Position numbers and translations under genes: made by a program. Shown in pieces: positions 35,018-43,435 of a DNA stretch of 59,128 bases. Source of the stretch: an uncultured Prevotellaceae bacterium (GTDB lineage Bacteria; Bacteroidota; Bacteroidia; Bacteroidales; Bacteroidaceae); the NCBI GenBank assembly GCA_900318585.1, contig ONKY01000027.1, positions 1 to 59,128 on the forward strand. The letters are read 5' to 3'. The first letter of the stretch is position 1. Each line of letters opens with the position of its first letter. The notes under the pieces were generated by a model. It made no database searches. It was not told the DNA's origin and saw only the letters and a list, made by a program, of their open reading frames with translations.

Positions 35018-37519
35018 TTACATTGTTACCTCCACGGTGTGTTTACCAGGGGCGTAAGGGATGATGGTGCCTTCGACGGGGGAACCGTCGAGTACAATCT
35101 GCTTCACGCCCTTCTGCGAGCCGTTGGGATGGATGGCAATCTCGTACTCGGCCTCGCGGAACTTGCGGCTGACGGTGTAGTCGGTAGCAGTCTCAGGCAG
35201 GCAGGGGTCAATGCGGATGCCGTCGTAGTCGGGCTTGATGCCGAGGATAAACTCCGAGACGGTGTACCACATCCAGGCGGCAGTGCCCGTGAGCCATGAG
35301 TTCTTACCCTCGCCAGGCTTGAAGGCGTCCTTGCCGGCTACCATCTGGCAGTTCACGTAAGGCTCCACCTTGTGCAGCGTCTGGTATTTCTCCTCAACAT
35401 ACGAGGGGAGTATCTTGGCGTAGTGGCTCCACGCATCGTTGCCGCGGCCTGCCAAGCACTCGCCGATAATGACCCAGGGATTGTTGTGGCAGAAGATACC
35501 TGCATTCTCCTTGTAACCCTCAGGATAGCTGGAGATTTCACCATACTCATAGATATATTTGGTGAAGGCGGGGTTGTTCAAAACCATACCGTGTTCGCAC
35601 TCCAGATACTTCTTGCAGGAGTCGAGGCTCTTGGCCACCATACCATTCTCGGCACCAATCTCGGCCATCGTACACCAGCCCTGCGACTCAATGAATATCT
35701 TGGCCTCGTCGCACTCGTTAGAACCAATCTTGCGGCCATAGAAGTCGTAGGCACGAAGGTACCATTCGCCGTCCCAACCGTGCTTCTTTACGGCCTCGAC
35801 CATCGCATCGACGGCCTGCTGCATACGCTCGGCCTCCTCTGCGTACTCTGTCTTCTTTGTGAGCTCTGCAAGCTTTTTGCAAAGCGCCACGTAGTCCTTG
35901 CCTGTGACGACAAAGAGTCCGGCTATCATGAGGCTCTCGGCCTTGGTGCCCTCAGATACGTTCTCAGTGGTCTGGAACGACTCGTTCGGATCCCACGAGA
36001 AGCAGTTCAGGTTCAGGCAGTCGTTCCAGTCAGCGCGACCGATAAGCGGCAGCGCATGTGGGCCGAGGTTTTTGATGACGTGGTCCATCGACACTTTCAG
36101 GTGTTCGAAGAGTGTCACCTCGGTGCCCGGCTGATTGTCGAACGGTACCATCTCGTCAAGGATGGAGAAGTCGCCCGTCTCCTTGATATAGGCCACGGTG
36201 CCGAAGATGAGCCAGCAGGGGTCATCGTTGAAGCCGCCGCCAATGTCGTTGTTGCCGCGCTTCGTGAGGGGCTGGTACTGATGGTAGCAGCCGCCGTCGG
36301 GGAACTGTGTGGAGGCAATGTCGATGATGCGCTGACGGGCACGCGGAGGAATCTGATGGACGAAGCCCACGAGATCCTGATTGGAATCGCGGAAGCCCAT
36401 GCCACGGCCTACGCCGCTCTCGAAGAACGATGCCGAACGTGAGAAATTGAAGGTGACCATGCACTGGTATTGGTTCCAGATGTTCACCATGCGGTCGAGC
36501 TTGTCGTTGCCCGTGCGAACCTTGTAGATATTCAATAGGGCGTCCCAGTAGGCGTTCAGCTCGGCGAATGCCTTGTCCACCTTCTCGGTGGTGTCGAGTT
36601 CGGCAATCAGTGCGTGGGCTTTCTCCTTGTTGATTACCTGTGGGGCAGAGAATTTCTTGTCCTGCTCATTCTCGATATAGCCAAGGATGAATACGAAGTC
36701 TTTCGACTCGCCGGGCTGCAGCGTCACCTCAATGTAATGCGAGGCGATGGGGCTCCAGCCGTGGGCGTGGCTGTTGCGGGGCTTACCCTCCACGACGGCA
36801 TCGGGGTTGCTGAACTCGTTGTAGAGGCCTACGAAGGTCTCGCGGTCAGTGTCGTAACCCTGAATCTCGGTATTGACATGATAGAAGGCGTAGTGGTTAC
36901 GGCGCTCACGGTATTCTGTCTTGTGATAGATGGTGGCCCCCTTCTGGCCTGCCCCCGTTGGGGAGGAGAGTTCGATTTCTACTTCGCCGGTAGAGAAGTT
37001 GCGCTGGAAATTCTCCATATCAGTAGCGGCGTTCCAGAGGCACCACTCCTCGAAGGAGAAGAGTTTTAAGTTTTTTTTTTTTTTTTCCTCGTTCTTCAGC
37101 GTCAGCTTTTGTACCTCGGCCCACTTGCCCAGTGGTACGAAGAAGAGTACACTGGCCTCCACACCGTTCTTGCGGCCCGTGATGCGGGTGTAGCCCATGC
37201 CGTGGCGGCACTCGTAGAAATCGAGCGGCGTCTTACAGGGTTTCCAGCCGGGTGACCAGATGACTGCAGGGGAACCGCCGTCTACGATATAGAAGTAGCG
37301 GCCGCCATTGTCCATCGGCACGTTATTGTAGCGATAGCGGGTGATGCGGCGGAACTTGGCATCCTTATAGAAGCTATAGCCGCCAGCGGTGTTGGAGATG
37401 AGCGAGAAGAAATCCTCGTTGCCTAAGTAGTTGATCCAGGGCCAAGGGGTCTTCGGATCGGTAATGACGTATTCACGGTGTTGGTCGTCGAAATGACCGT
37501 AACGCTTCTGTTGTTCCAT
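35018..37519 (-). CDS. GH94 cellobiose phosphorylase
   Basis: 833 residues, no signal peptide, so cytoplasmic. The N-terminus ([48 protein letters not shown]), [12 protein letters not shown], and [19 protein letters not shown] with catalytic Asp382 identify a GH94 enzyme; WNDCLNL and the length fit cellobiose phosphorylase better than cellodextrin phosphorylase (about 980 residues). It would split cellobiose with phosphate into glucose 1-phosphate and glucose. Chitobiose phosphorylase remains possible. Two oddities: a run of 16 A in the coding strand (EEKKKKN) and an in-frame repeat encoding [12 protein letters not shown]. It follows the alpha-amylase by 24 bp. Confidence 0.88.
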   Translation of the reverse strand: MEQQKRYGHFDDQHREYVITDPKTPWPWINYLGNEDFFSLISNTAGGYSFYKDAKFRRITRYRYNNVPMDNGGRYFYIVDGGSPAVIWSPGWKPCKTPLDFYECRHGMGYTRITGRKNGVEASVLFFVPLGKWAEVQKLTLKNEEKKKKNLKLFSFEEWCLWNAATDMENFQRNFSTGEVEIELSSPTGAGQKGATIYHKTEYRERRNHYAFYHVNTEIQGYDTDRETFVGLYNEFSNPDAVVEGKPRNSHAHGWSPIASHYIEVTLQPGESKDFVFILGYIENEQDKKFSAPQVINKEKAHALIAELDTTEKVDKAFAELNAYWDALLNIYKVRTGNDKLDRMVNIWNQYQCMVTFNFSRSASFFESGVGRGMGFRDSNQDLVGFVHQIPPRARQRIIDIASTQFPDGGCYHQYQPLTKRGNNDIGGGFNDDPCWLIFGTVAYIKETGDFSILDEMVPFDNQPGTEVTLFEHLKVSMDHVIKNLGPHALPLIGRADWNDCLNLNCFSWDPNESFQTTENVSEGTKAESLMIAGLFVVTGKDYVALCKKLAELTKKTEYAEEAERMQQAVDAMVEAVKKHGWDGEWYLRAYDFYGRKIGSNECDEAKIFIESQGWCTMAEIGAENGMVAKSLDSCKKYLECEHGMVLNNPAFTKYIYEYGEISSYPEGYKENAGIFCHNNPWVIIGECLAGRGNDAWSHYAKILPSYVEEKYQTLHKVEPYVNCQMVAGKDAFKPGEGKNSWLTGTAAWMWYTVSEFILGIKPDYDGIRIDPCLPETATDYTVSRKFREAEYEIAIHPNGSQKGVKQIVLDGSPVEGTIIPYAPGKHTVEVTM
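36935..36966 (-). repeat. GC-rich palindromic unit in frame in GH94 gene
   Basis: Coding sense: CCTCCCC-AAC-GGGGGCAGGCC then AGAAGGGGGC. It encodes [11 protein letters not shown] just before the conserved [11 protein letters not shown]. Confidence 0.7.
37071..37086 (-). repeat. Homopolymer run of 16 A (coding strand) in GH94 gene
   Basis: Sixteen T on the plus strand, read as A16 in the message, encode a Lys stretch (KKKK). Slippage in replication, transcription or sequencing would shift the frame. Confidence 0.95.
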
Positions 37520-37543
37520 AATCTTTTTGTGATTAAAGTTTGA

Positions 37544-39601
37544 TTACTTATTGATGAACTTTTTTGTATTCTCTCCTTTGCGCACATAGATTCCCTTGCG
37601 CAGATAATGGCCTTCAACTTTCCTTCCCTGTAAGTCGTAGATTACATCTGGGGCGTCGACAGTCGTCAGCCTATGATCGATGGCTGTGGCGCTGACGATG
37701 GCCTGCAGGCCATCCTTGTCATAGTAACCGCCGTTCTTGAAGACCAAATCTGCCGTCTGAGGCTGGCCGCTATTGTTAAAGATAATCATAGCTGGCTGCT
37801 TGGCGGAACTGTTGTTCTGTTTCTTTCCATTCCAAGTCCATTTCCACACCTTTTTGCCATTGTCGGCAGTGCCCAAAAGCTCGCAGCTCACGCCAGGCCA
37901 GCTGCCACCAGTGAAGTTGTCTGAAGGTGAGTCCGTCCACGCCCAGCATTTGATGGTGTTGCTCCATGTAGTAGGAGCCTCGAAGAAGGCGCATACCTCA
38001 CCCTCGTTGACGGTGCAGAAGCTGGGCACCTGCACCTGCGGCTTCTCTTCCGGCTTCAGGCAGGTCACCGTACGGGTTATGATACCCGTGACGCTGCCAC
38101 CCGTCAGGAGTCCCACGGTGAGCACCGTCTGACCGATGGGCAGGGTGATAGAAGTGCCGGAAGCCGCTGATGGGCTGGCGGCGGTAGGTGTCGTTCCATC
38201 CAATGTATATACCAGTTTGGCGTCGGCATCGTCAGAGACAGCCGTCAGCACCGCCTGCTGCTCACCCTCGTAGCTGCCGGAGCCCAGGCTTACCCACGCC
38301 GTGTTCATGCTGCTCTGCAGGAAATAGGTGTAGTGATAACCGGAGAGGATGCGCGTCCAGCTGCCGTTCGGCGCATACGTATTGGCCTTTGTGCCCACGA
38401 CGGCGAGGAGCTGACCCTTGCTGCCCGTTGAACAGATGGCATAGTAGTCGCGGCTGCTGGCCATATTCACCGTCTCGCTCATATTGTGAATGCCAGCCAG
38501 CTGACGGGCCTCAATCATGGCCTTGATTTCCGGCTTGTAGGCCTGCCAGTGTTTTAGGAATACGCAGGGCGTGCCCGGCATGGCCAACATGAAGGCATTA
38601 GCAGCCAGCGTGTCCTTCTTCAACGGGTCCTGCGCAGCATTCGACCGTTTCTCTGTATCATGGTTCTCGACGAAGGTGACCGCCCACTGTCTGTAACTAC
38701 CGCTCATCAGGCTTTTGCTCACCAGCGGCCAGTTGCCCTCGTTGGTCTTGCCTAACTGTGTCCAGTCACCGCTATGGGCGGCGTTGCGCACGGTATAGCG
38801 GAACTGGAAGTCGAAGGCAGCACTGGTCTTGCCTGTGCCGTCAATCCAGTTGCGGATGGTGTTCGTGCCGTCCCAGCACTCACCGACGGAGAACTGTGGC
38901 TTGGCACTCTCGTTATACATCTTCGTATACTCTGCCGCGTAGCCCTTCACCATGTCGTAGCGGAAGCCTATGTAGCCCAGATCATTGAGCAGCATGTCCA
39001 AATAGGCTTTCACACTATTCTGCACGTTCGCGCTCTTGTGGTCCAGGTCACGCATACCGTCCCATCCCTCGCCGGTGTCGTTGTTGGGCCCAACGGCGTG
39101 GCCTTTCGCGGCTGCCTCGTCATTCTTGCAGATGTCCTGATAAGTGAGCTGGTAGGTCACGCCGTTGTAGGTCTCTGCAGGGAAGTCCGTCCACGATGAA
39201 ACGTTGCGGCGGTGGTTAATCACCACGTCGGCTATGGTGCCGATGCCCTTGGCCTTGAACGTGCTGATCATGGAGCGCAGCTGTGCCTCCGTGCCAAAGG
39301 AACTGTCGTAATGGCCAGAGCCGGGAAACCAGTAGAGGTCGTCATAACCCATGGACTGCCCGCCACAGTTGCCGCTTTGGGGTATCCATACAAGGGCAAA
39401 CGAGGCGGCCAGGTCATCGGCCTGCTTTTCCAGCACTGCCCACTGTGAGTCGTCGTAGGAGTCCCAGTAGAACCCTTGCAGCATTACGCCGCCATACTGC
39501 TGCGGCCACCCCTGAGCACAGAGTGATGAGTATGGAGATCCGAGCGTTAAGTGACAAGCGACGAGAAGTAATGTCAGCTTCAGGAGGAAATCTTTTTTCA
39601 T
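37544..39601 (-). CDS. Secreted alpha-amylase (GH13) with starch-binding module and T9SS-like tail
   Basis: 685 residues from ATG 39601 (MKKDFLLKLTLLLVACHLTLG, signal peptide); longer starts run into the promoter. GH13 barrel with DVVINHR, nucleophile Asp216 in GFRYDMVKGY, acid/base Glu241 in SVGECWDG and Asp315 in FVENHDTEK. A chitobiase-like Ig segment (VYTLDGTTPTAAS) and a starch-binding module of the CBM26 type (CAFFEAPTTWSNTIKCWAWTDS...WPGVSCELLG) follow, then a tail VIYDLQGRKV...RKGIYVRKGENTKKFINK like type IX secretion signals. It hydrolyses alpha-1,4-glucan at the cell surface or outside. Operon with GH94, and the LytTR pair lies directly upstream. Confidence 0.88.
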   Translation of the reverse strand: MKKDFLLKLTLLLVACHLTLGSPYSSLCAQGWPQQYGGVMLQGFYWDSYDDSQWAVLEKQADDLAASFALVWIPQSGNCGGQSMGYDDLYWFPGSGHYDSSFGTEAQLRSMISTFKAKGIGTIADVVINHRRNVSSWTDFPAETYNGVTYQLTYQDICKNDEAAAKGHAVGPNNDTGEGWDGMRDLDHKSANVQNSVKAYLDMLLNDLGYIGFRYDMVKGYAAEYTKMYNESAKPQFSVGECWDGTNTIRNWIDGTGKTSAAFDFQFRYTVRNAAHSGDWTQLGKTNEGNWPLVSKSLMSGSYRQWAVTFVENHDTEKRSNAAQDPLKKDTLAANAFMLAMPGTPCVFLKHWQAYKPEIKAMIEARQLAGIHNMSETVNMASSRDYYAICSTGSKGQLLAVVGTKANTYAPNGSWTRILSGYHYTYFLQSSMNTAWVSLGSGSYEGEQQAVLTAVSDDADAKLVYTLDGTTPTAASPSAASGTSITLPIGQTVLTVGLLTGGSVTGIITRTVTCLKPEEKPQVQVPSFCTVNEGEVCAFFEAPTTWSNTIKCWAWTDSPSDNFTGGSWPGVSCELLGTADNGKKVWKWTWNGKKQNNSSAKQPAMIIFNNSGQPQTADLVFKNGGYYDKDGLQAIVSATAIDHRLTTVDAPDVIYDLQGRKVEGHYLRKGIYVRKGENTKKFINK

Positions 39602-39630
39602 GTCGTTTTCGTTTTTAGTCATTCTGTCTG

Positions 39631-39660
39631 CAAAGTTACGAAAAGTCGAGAGCAAAACAA
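39631..39660 (-). promoter_or_regulatory. Amylase/GH94 operon promoter
   Basis: TAACTTTG (39631-39638) and TTG (39658-39660), 19 bp apart, minus strand. A second TACCTTTG at 39714-39721 lacks a partner at the right spacing. Confidence 0.65.
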
Positions 39661-39790
39661 AGAAATTCATTTCTTTTTTTACCGAGACGCAGTAACTTCG
39701 CCAAATTTGTTGGCAAAGGTACTGAAAAAGGCGTTTAGTCACCGCCGCGATGCCGATGAACTTACTTGTTACCTCGCGCAAACGTTTGCA

Positions 39791-40561
39791 TCATCCTGTG
39801 GCAGACCTTGAGCTCAGATATTCTCGGAAGGGGGAGAGGTAGGCCTCCGTTACGTGGATAATCTCTCCATTGCCTTCCTGTTCGCCAATATAAATGCAGT
39901 CGTTACGGTCTACCTTGCGGATTTTGTCTACGGCAACGATATAGGAACGGTGTACGCGCATGAACTGTTGCTTCGGCAGCATCTCCTCGACGGCCTTCAT
40001 GGTGAGGTGGGTGATGAGCGGTTTGCGCTGGCCTTCCAGATAGAACATTACGTAGTCTTTCATACCACAGACATAGAGAATCCGGTCAAAGGATACTTGG
40101 CATAACTCACCGTCAACCTTGATATAGAGTGAGGAATTATTTGCCGCTGTAGCTGCTGCAGACAGAACTCCGGTAGACCCTCCTTCCCCCATGGGAGGTC
40201 GGGAAAGATACCATTCCTTTGCCTTCTCGACGGCAGCTATGAACTTGTTGTAGCGAATGGGCTTCAGAAGAAAGTCGAGTGCTGACACCTCGTAGCTCTC
40301 GAAGGCGTACTCCTTGAAGGCGGTGGTGAAGATGACTCTCGTACCTTCGGGTATCATGTGAGCAAGCTCCATACCATTGAGGTCAGGCATCTGGATGTCG
40401 AGAAAGAGCAGGTTGGGCCGCTGCTCCTTCACGGCATTAATGGCCTCGACGGAATCTGTGAAGCTGCCAAGCAGTACCAGGTCGGGTGTCTTGCTGACAA
40501 ACGACTCTAACAGCTTGACAGCCAACGGCTCGTCGTCTACGATGATACAAGTGAGTGCCAT
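39791..40561 (-). CDS. LytTR-family response regulator
   Basis: 256 residues. Receiver domain with the acidic pair DDEPLAVKLLESF, phospho-acceptor Asp in NLLFLDIQMPDLNG, and Lys in FLLKPIRYNKF; C-terminal LytTR DNA-binding domain (SLYIKVDGELCQVSFDRILYVCGMKDYVMFYL ... FMRVHRSYIVAVDKIRKV). It should bind DNA when phosphorylated by the adjacent kinase. The linker contains a GC-rich repeat encoding SRPPMGEGGSTG. The amylase-GH94 operon begins 190 bp downstream, which makes it a plausible target; that is positional inference only. Confidence 0.92.
   Translation of the reverse strand: MALTCIIVDDEPLAVKLLESFVSKTPDLVLLGSFTDSVEAINAVKEQRPNLLFLDIQMPDLNGMELAHMIPEGTRVIFTTAFKEYAFESYEVSALDFLLKPIRYNKFIAAVEKAKEWYLSRPPMGEGGSTGVLSAAATAANNSSLYIKVDGELCQVSFDRILYVCGMKDYVMFYLEGQRKPLITHLTMKAVEEMLPKQQFMRVHRSYIVAVDKIRKVDRNDCIYIGEQEGNGEIIHVTEAYLSPFREYLSSRSATG
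40177..40200 (-). repeat. GC-rich unit in frame in LytTR regulator linker
   Basis: Coding sense: ACCTCCCATGGGGGAAGGAG. It encodes RPPMGEGGST between the receiver and LytTR domains. Confidence 0.55.
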
Positions 40562-40574
40562 CTATTCTCAATTA

Positions 40575-41621
40575 TTAGTTGTCCATTACCAATTCTATAC
40601 GAACATGGTAGATGTCATTCTCAATTTTCTGTTCCCAGGTATAGCGGTTGGCGTACATCAGTTCCAGCCGGCGGCGGGTGTTCTCCAGGCCGATGCCCGA
40701 ACCGCTGCGGTCGCCGTCGTCCTTCGGGTAGTTGGTGTTGTCGCAGGTGAAGACGAGTGTGTCGGCCTTCTGCTCTAAGAGGATGTCTATCTTCGATGGA
40801 CGGCTGCTGCTCAGTCCGTGCTTGAAGGCGTTTTCGATGAGCGAGATGAACAGCAGCGGTGCGATGACCAATTGATCGTTGACGATTGAGAATTGACAAT
40901 TGACCTTAGCCTTCTCGTTGCACCGCAGTTTCATCAAGGAAACATAGTTACGCATAAATTCCACCTCGCCCTTGATAGGCACCAACTTCTTGTTGGTCTC
41001 GTACATGGCGTAACGCAGCAAGTCACTCAGCTGGGCTATGGCATCCTGGGCAGCGTCGGGGTCAATCTGCGTGAGGCTGCTGATATTGTTCAGTGTATTG
41101 AAGAGGAAGTGGGGGTTAATCTGGCTCTTCAGCCAGGCAAGTTCCGCCTCGGTACTCTTCGCCTTCTCATCTTTCAACTGTTGCTTGATCTGGCGGATGC
41201 GGATGAAATGGAGAATGCCGATGGCAATGGCGGCCATCACCAAGTTCAGCAGCAGGAACATGAAAGCTCCTGAGAAGAACCCAATCCAGGCGGCAGAATT
41301 CATTGCGGGAACATGCTCCTTGATGAGGAAATAGCTGAAAAAGAAGCCATAGTTCACGGCAAGCACAAGCAACAGGTTGCAAAGCAGGAAAAGTCCGTAG
41401 CGGCGACGGAAGAACAGATGAGGACCGAAGATGTAGAAGTTGGCGAAATAGAGCACCAGTGGACCGCGGAGTAATTGCCACACCAACACGAGCGAGGTAT
41501 GCGTAGATTCCCAGTCACGTGTGCTCAGGAAAGTAGCCAAAGGCAGCGCAAACAGAATTACTGTCCACACTCCTGCCTGTGCAATAAACAGCCAGATGTC
41601 TTTTTTCTCTATTTTTATCAT
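40575..41621 (-). CDS. Sensor histidine kinase, LytS/YehU type
   Basis: 348 residues. Four predicted membrane helices in the first 140 residues, a short coiled coil (RIRQIKQQLKDEKAKSTEAELAWLKSQINPHFLFNTLNNISSL) with phospho-acceptor His in NPHFLFN, and an HATPase domain with FISLIENAFKHG and GSGIGLENTRRRLELMY. It autophosphorylates and passes phosphate to the response regulator encoded 13 bp downstream. No periplasmic sensor domain is present, so the signal may be sensed within the membrane. An in-frame heptamer block encodes CQFSIVNDQLV. Confidence 0.92.
   Translation of the reverse strand: MIKIEKKDIWLFIAQAGVWTVILFALPLATFLSTRDWESTHTSLVLVWQLLRGPLVLYFANFYIFGPHLFFRRRYGLFLLCNLLLVLAVNYGFFFSYFLIKEHVPAMNSAAWIGFFSGAFMFLLLNLVMAAIAIGILHFIRIRQIKQQLKDEKAKSTEAELAWLKSQINPHFLFNTLNNISSLTQIDPDAAQDAIAQLSDLLRYAMYETNKKLVPIKGEVEFMRNYVSLMKLRCNEKAKVNCQFSIVNDQLVIAPLLFISLIENAFKHGLSSSRPSKIDILLEQKADTLVFTCDNTNYPKDDGDRSGSGIGLENTRRRLELMYANRYTWEQKIENDIYHVRIELVMDN
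40868..40902 (-). repeat. Heptamer block in frame in histidine kinase (five units)
   Basis: Plus-strand units CCAATTG, ATCGTTG, ACGATTG, AGAATTG, ACAATTG. They lie just before the conserved IAPLLFISLIENAFKHG. Confidence 0.7.
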
Positions 41622-41628
41622 GCGACTG

Positions 41629-41636
41629 CAAAGATA
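41629..41636 (-). promoter_or_regulatory. Probable -7 box of kinase/regulator operon
   Basis: TATCTTTG on the minus strand, 7 bp before the ATG. The nearest TTG (41660-41662) is 23 bp away. Confidence 0.5.
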
Positions 41637-41699
41637 CTCAATTTCCTCGAATTAGAACACAAGAAGTCTACTTTTTTCGCCTTTTCATCTATTAAAACA

Positions 41700-41733
41700 G
41701 AAAAAAAAGTGCCGCGTCATCACGACGCAGCAC
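41700..41733 (-). terminator. Rho-independent terminator after the CxxCH lipoprotein copy 2
   Basis: On the minus strand GTGCTGCGTC-GTGAT-GACGCGGCAC is followed by eight T. It lies 200 bp after the stop at 41936 and separates this operon from the kinase promoter. A TAATTTTG box at 41799-41806 could start a short RNA ending here, but no -33 box is clear. I see nothing else in 41734-41935. Confidence 0.85.
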
Positions 41734-41935
41734 CGACTCTAAAGTGTAATACCAATAACAATGTATATCTAAGTACTAACTAATTTGGTTACTGTCTGCA
41801 AAATTACTATATTTATTCGTTTGAAACTTTCTTTCCTGTAACAGATACTTTCTCGATAATATCAGTCTTTCAAATAGAAAGTTTTGGTTACTTTAGTGGT
41901 TATTGCTCAGGCTAATGTTCCTGGGTGTCGAGCGC

Positions 41936-43435
41936 TTAGCGCACGCTAAAGTTCTTGCGGGACTCATCGTTGATGATACGACAGGCCTTAGAACCGTCGA
42001 AGCGGGTAGGGGTGATGATGAAATCGGGCACATTGAAGGAAAGAAAACGCTCGCGATAGAAGCGACGGGGGTTGCGCTGCGGCAACATAAAGGCCTTGGT
42101 GACAGTTCCCTGAGCATCGACGTGACAGAAATATGGGCGTGTAAAAAGACCGTCATCGCGACGGGAACTTAGCACGAGCCAGCGCGAATTGGTGCTCCAG
42201 TTGTGGAACGATTCTGTATCTTCAGAGTTAGCTGCAGTCATGGGACGGCTCTCTCCTGTAGAGAGATCGAGCAAATAGAGATCAGCCTCATGATGCCAAA
42301 TGCTGAACTGCCCGTAGTTGGAGAGTGTGTAGCACAGGAAACGTCCGTCGTAGGAGGGACGGGGGAAGGAGATGGAAGCCCCCTCCCGATCTCCCCGTGG
42401 GGAGAAGGTTGAAGCATCAATGACGAGGTCTATGCTGTCGCCGAAGGTGCCCGTGGCAGGGTCGAAGTCGATGCGGCAGAGGTTATAGTGAATCGAGTCG
42501 AGCTCATGACTGTCTTCAGGAAGGGCGCGGGCTGCACAGAAATAGAGCGAATGTCCATCGGCCGAAAAGACTGGATAGGTCTCATAAATAGAGTCTTGCT
42601 TGAGCAGGGGAGAGAGCAACAGCTCATTTTTCTCTACGTCGTAGACCTGGAGGTCAGAGGCGGTATCGAATACCTCTACACGATTGCTTCCTGCGATGTG
42701 AAACAGCTGACTCGTCGCGTTGGTGGAATAGGCAATATAGCGGCCAGAAGGGTGCCAGTAGGGATAAACACAAAAACCGAGCGTCTGCGGAGTTTTGGTG
42801 TTGTAAGCGGTGAGAGTCCCATCACCATGGCGCAGCAGCGTGGCTCCGTGAGGGCCACGGATATGAAGGCTCATATCGGCAGGGTTGCCTCGGTTGAAGC
42901 TATGGCAGTTGACGCAACCCTCGAATTGTGTATTCTCAATCAACGCACGCTCATCGAACGAGGAGAGATCGCGTTCGTAGATGCCCATTTTGCTCCATAC
43001 CTCGTAGCCTGGCGCAATCAGACGGTAGCAGATTCCGTAGTCTATGCTGTCAGGGCTGACGTAGATGGAGAAAGGGCTATAAGTGTGCCAACCATCGGCA
43101 TACTTGGCCGAAACAGTCACGCTGAGCGAATCGTTACGATTCTGAGCGAGCAGAGTGTGCCAGTCGTTAAGGTTGAAGTCAACAGCTTCTTCTCCCTGGC
43201 TGTGCAGGCTATGCCCATTGCGGTCTGTAATGACGGCATCGATGCACAATACCTGCTCATCTGCCATGCAAAAGTTGAGGGGGGCGATGTTCACGGGGAT
43301 GGTGACACCGAGGTAGTCGGGGTAGATAGAGGGCAGGGCCGTCTCTTGCTTTGCATCGCTGATTGTCTCAGTGCAAGCGGCGAGGAAAAGCAAAAGGGTT
43401 AAAAGGGAAAAGGGTATAATCGTATATCGTTTCAT
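41936..43435 (-). CDS. CxxCH lipoprotein with TolB/PD40-like repeats, copy 2
   Basis: 499 residues. Lipobox LAAC (Cys21), then IYPDYLGVTIPVNIAPLNF, the haem-type motif CVNCH at 174-178 with the following SFNRGNPADMSLHIRGPHG, and PD40-like repeats (YETYPVFSADGHSLYFCAA, SFPRPSYDGRFLCYTLSNYGQFSIWHHEADLYLLDL, WSTNSRWLVLSSRRDDG). Same architecture as copies at 25099 and 46131. Its start overlaps the DUF6057 stop as ATGA, indicating coupled translation. A GC-rich repeat in frame encodes FSPRGDREGAS (42378-42404). Function unknown; surface- or periplasm-facing electron-transfer protein is a guess. Confidence 0.75.
   Translation of the reverse strand: MKRYTIIPFSLLTLLLFLAACTETISDAKQETALPSIYPDYLGVTIPVNIAPLNFCMADEQVLCIDAVITDRNGHSLHSQGEEAVDFNLNDWHTLLAQNRNDSLSVTVSAKYADGWHTYSPFSIYVSPDSIDYGICYRLIAPGYEVWSKMGIYERDLSSFDERALIENTQFEGCVNCHSFNRGNPADMSLHIRGPHGATLLRHGDGTLTAYNTKTPQTLGFCVYPYWHPSGRYIAYSTNATSQLFHIAGSNRVEVFDTASDLQVYDVEKNELLLSPLLKQDSIYETYPVFSADGHSLYFCAARALPEDSHELDSIHYNLCRIDFDPATGTFGDSIDLVIDASTFSPRGDREGASISFPRPSYDGRFLCYTLSNYGQFSIWHHEADLYLLDLSTGESRPMTAANSEDTESFHNWSTNSRWLVLSSRRDDGLFTRPYFCHVDAQGTVTKAFMLPQRNPRRFYRERFLSFNVPDFIITPTRFDGSKACRIINDESRKNFSVR
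42378..42404 (-). repeat. GC-rich palindromic unit in frame in CxxCH lipoprotein copy 2
   Basis: Coding sense: CTCCCC-AC-GGGGAGATC then GGGAGGGGGC. It encodes SPRGDREGA where copies 1 and 3 have unrelated or no sequence. Confidence 0.7.

Noticed and set aside
35372-36442. 356-codon plus-strand open frame
   Set aside because: Antisense to the GH94 gene with its conserved catalytic region.
41741-41935. Small RNA gene ending at the terminator 41700-41733
   Set aside because: A -7-like box exists at 41799-41806 but no -33 box, and the terminator is explained by the upstream operon.
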